From Escherichia coli DSM 30083 = JCM 1649 = ATCC 11775 (lineage in GTDB: Bacteria > Pseudomonadota > Gammaproteobacteria > Enterobacterales > Enterobacteriaceae), in contig NZ_CP033092.2 of NCBI RefSeq assembly GCF_003697165.2, positions 2,852,001 to 2,916,000 of the forward strand: a stretch of DNA of 64,000 nt. Direction: 5' to 3'. Positions 61,777 through 64,000 of the stretch are shown piece after piece (within the stretch, counting starts at the first letter, position 1; each line of letters opens with the position of its first letter). The notes below the pieces were generated by a model that was given only the letters and a program-made list of their open reading frames with translations, did not search any database and was not told where the DNA came from. The position numbers and the translations under genes were made by a program.

Positions 61777-62109
61777 GACATTTTCCTTTTTCAAATAGCC
61801 ATGCGTTGCGCCATGCTACGCCGCGCCACACTGCGAGTATAGAGTATGGTCGAGTTAAACCTGCTCTTTCAACCTTAACTCACGATTTCTTAAGCAAAAA
61901 ATCGTTTTGCTGCCGTATATATCGCCATTATTCCCATTTCTGCCTGCGAATGCGCTGAAAAGACATTCTCTGTTTGGTTTACACACTAAATATGAATGCG
62001 TATATTTCTCATTTGCATTTACATACAAAATTATTCGCACACTAAATATAACCGCTCATCACCCTGCTCCGGCATGAGCCTGACGCCAACATAAACCAAG
62101 AGATTTCAA
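61777..62109. promoter_or_regulatory. hinT-fhuE divergent control region with possible Fur box
   Basis: 333 bases with no gene. AT-rich 61980-62050 holds AAATGAGAAATATACGCATT on the minus strand (62001-62024 region), which resembles a Fur box, ahead of the ferric-siderophore receptor. Matching is partial. The promoters of both genes are expected here. Confidence 0.4.
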
Positions 62110-64000
62110 ATGCTTTCGACACAATTTAACAGGGATAATCAACATCAAGCTATCATCAAACCGTCACTCCTTGCCGGTTGCATAGCACTGGCACTATTAC
62201 CTTCCGCCGCTTTTGCTGCACCAGTCACTGAAGAAACGGTGATTGTTGAGGGTTCAGCCACAGCCCCAGATGATGGCGAAAATGATTACAACGTAACGTC
62301 TACCTCTGCGGGTACAAAAATGCAGATGACTCAACGTGATATTCCTCAGTCGGTCACTATTGTTAGCCAGCAGCGGATGGAAGATCAGCAGTTACAAACG
62401 CTGGGCGAAGTGATGGAAAACACGCTGGGGATCAGCAAAAGTCAGGCGGATTCCGATCGTGCTCTTTATTATTCCCGCGGATTCCAGATCGATAACTATA
62501 TGGTTGATGGTATCCCCACCTATTTTGAATCGCGCTGGAATCTGGGCGACGCACTTTCTGATATGGCACTGTTTGAACGCGTAGAAGTAGTGCGTGGCGC
62601 GACAGGCCTCATGACCGGGACGGGTAATCCATCTGCGGCAATTAATATGGTTCGAAAACACGCGACCAGTCGTGAATTTAAAGGCGATGTCTCGGCGGAA
62701 TACGGTAGCTGGAACAAAGAACGGTATGTGGCGGATTTACAAAGCCCACTCACCGAAGATGGTAAAATCCGCGCACGAATTGTCGGCGGCTACCAGAATA
62801 ACGACTCATGGCTGGACCGCTACAACAGTGAAAAGACCTTCTTCTCCGGCATTGTCGATGCTGATTTAGGCGATCTTACGATGCTTTCAGCCGGTTACGA
62901 ATATCAGCGTATTGATGTTAATAGCCCAACCTGGGGTGGTTTACCGCGCTGGAATACTGATGGCAGCAGCAACAGTTACGATCGCGCACGCAGTACCGCA
63001 CCTGACTGGGCGTACAACGATAAAGAGATCAACAAGGTCTTTATGACCCTGAAGCAGCGGTTTGCTGATACCTGGCAAGCGACGCTGAATGCCACCCACT
63101 CTGAAGTCGAATTTGACAGCAAAATGATGTATGTCGATGCCTATGTAAACAAAGCGGATGGTATGCTGGTTGGGCCATACAGTAATTATGGACCTGGTTT
63201 TGATTATGTCGGCGGCACCGGTTGGAACAGCGGCAAACGTAAAGTTGATGCGCTGGATTTGTTCGCTGACGGTAGTTATGAATTGTTTGGTCGTCAGCAC
63301 AATCTAATGTTTGGTGGCAGTTACAGCAAACAAAACAATCGTTACTTCAGTTCATGGGCCAACATCTTCCCGGATGAAATTGGCAGTTTCTACAACTTTA
63401 ATGGCAATTTCCCACAAACCGACTGGTCACCACAGAGCCTGGCGCAGGACGATACCACACATATGAAATCGTTATATGCTGCCACTCGTGTCACCCTTGC
63501 CGATCCGCTGCATCTGATCCTCGGCGCACGTTATACCAACTGGCGGGTTGATACGCTGACTTACAGCATGGAGAAAAACCACACCACGCCTTACGCTGGT
63601 CTGGTGTTTGACATCAATGACAACTGGTCGACCTACGCCAGCTATACCTCTATTTTCCAGCCGCAAAATGATCGTGACAGTTCAGGCAAATATCTGACTC
63701 CAATCACCGGTAACAACTACGAGCTGGGTCTGAAATCGGACTGGATGAATAGCCGTCTGACCACCACGTTAGCCATCTTCCGTATTGAGCAGGATAATGT
63801 CGCTCAGTCCACCGGTACACCTATCCCCGGCAGCAACGGCGAAACCGCCTATAAAGCGGTGGATGGGACAGTCAGTAAAGGTGTGGAATTTGAACTCAAC
63901 GGCGCAATTACCGACAACTGGCAGCTGACGTTTGGCGCAACGCGCTATATTGCAGAAGATAACGAAGGAAACGCCGTTAATCCTAATCTGCCACGCACCA
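62110..64000 (+). CDS. fhuE: FhuE coprogen/rhodotorulic acid receptor (partial)
   Basis: First 630 codons of a TonB-dependent receptor (K-12 FhuE is 729). Signal peptide 1-36 (LLAGCIALALLPSAAFA), TonB box EETVIVEG, plug domain (MTQRDIPQSVTIVSQQRMED; LYYSRGFQIDNYMVDGIPTY; VEVVRGATGLMTGTGNPSAA), then barrel strands to the edge (NPNLPRT). Imports ferric coprogen with TonB. Runs off the right edge, open and without shift. Confidence 0.96.
   Translation, partial: MLSTQFNRDNQHQAIIKPSLLAGCIALALLPSAAFAAPVTEETVIVEGSATAPDDGENDYNVTSTSAGTKMQMTQRDIPQSVTIVSQQRMEDQQLQTLGEVMENTLGISKSQADSDRALYYSRGFQIDNYMVDGIPTYFESRWNLGDALSDMALFERVEVVRGATGLMTGTGNPSAAINMVRKHATSREFKGDVSAEYGSWNKERYVADLQSPLTEDGKIRARIVGGYQNNDSWLDRYNSEKTFFSGIVDADLGDLTMLSAGYEYQRIDVNSPTWGGLPRWNTDGSSNSYDRARSTAPDWAYNDKEINKVFMTLKQRFADTWQATLNATHSEVEFDSKMMYVDAYVNKADGMLVGPYSNYGPGFDYVGGTGWNSGKRKVDALDLFADGSYELFGRQHNLMFGGSYSKQNNRYFSSWANIFPDEIGSFYNFNGNFPQTDWSPQSLAQDDTTHMKSLYAATRVTLADPLHLILGARYTNWRVDTLTYSMEKNHTTPYAGLVFDINDNWSTYASYTSIFQPQNDRDSSGKYLTPITGNNYELGLKSDWMNSRLTTTLAIFRIEQDNVAQSTGTPIPGSNGETAYKAVDGTVSKGVEFELNGAITDNWQLTFGATRYIAEDNEGNAVNPNLPRT

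Overview
The window is a chromosome segment of Escherichia coli or a very close relative. From 27271 onward, gene order, protein lengths and sequences match, as recalled, the K-12 icd to fhuE block (read in reverse), with REP/BIME repeats between genes. Bases 1 to about 27200 are most of a lambdoid prophage inserted at the 3' end of icd, the attachment site used by phage 21 and element e14. The tail genes and the distal attachment site lie beyond the left edge.

Prophage, left to right. 1-7345 is the head and packaging module, on the minus strand: capsid E (cut by the window edge), D, C/Nu3, portal B, W, terminase A and Nu1, then cos. The proteins are lambda-like, closest in feel to phage 21. 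7346-9209 is an accessory zone: two unrecognised overlapping frames, a TonB-C-terminal-like lipoprotein and bor. 9241-10411 is a phage 21-type lysis cassette (Rz/Rz1, SAR endolysin, pinholin). 10412-12244 holds a late promoter and terminator candidate and a plus-strand NmpC/Lc porin that lies antisense to the late operon. 12271-14927 carries Q and the nin region (ylcG, rusA, a ninF/ybcO deletion relic, ninX, ninE, dam, ninB). 15001-16885 is lambda-type ren, P and O with ori iterons, followed by oop RNA. 16918-18342 is immunity (cII, PRE, nutR, cro, operators, cI). 18382-19688 is a two-gene cassette sitting where lambda has rexAB. 19893-20397 is OL/PL, nutL and an N protein with a P22-like C-terminus. 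20414-27157 is sieB and then the leftward operon: small genes, cIII, kil, gam, bet, exo, more small genes, xis and int.

How the prophage works as a unit. CI would bind palindromes at OL and OR and shut PL and PR. After induction, N acts at the two boxA/boxB sites, Q acts at PR', and the long minus-strand late transcript crosses lysis, cos and head genes. In a lysogen the likely expressed genes are cI with its two-gene cassette, sieB, bor, the TonB-like lipoprotein and the porin. These are candidate conversion or exclusion functions.

Chromosome. icd is reconstituted at the insertion site. Then follow rluE, nudJ, mnmA, hflD-purB, phoPQ, roxA, pepT, the potABCD spermidine/putrescine transporter, ymfA-ycfZ, cobB, nagK, lolCDE, ycfT, mfd, ldtC, bhsA/comR, ycfJ, ndh, ycfP, nagZ, thiK, lpoB, ycfL, hinT and the start of fhuE. 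These look like ordinary intact core genes. Small oddities are a shortened CobB C-terminus and a Cys in the conserved GG-R region of HinT.

The best candidate for an undescribed system is the cI-linked pair at 18382-19688. Next come the TonB-like lipoprotein at 8109-8435 and the cos-proximal frames at 7494-7986. No tRNA, rRNA, CRISPR array or IS element was seen.
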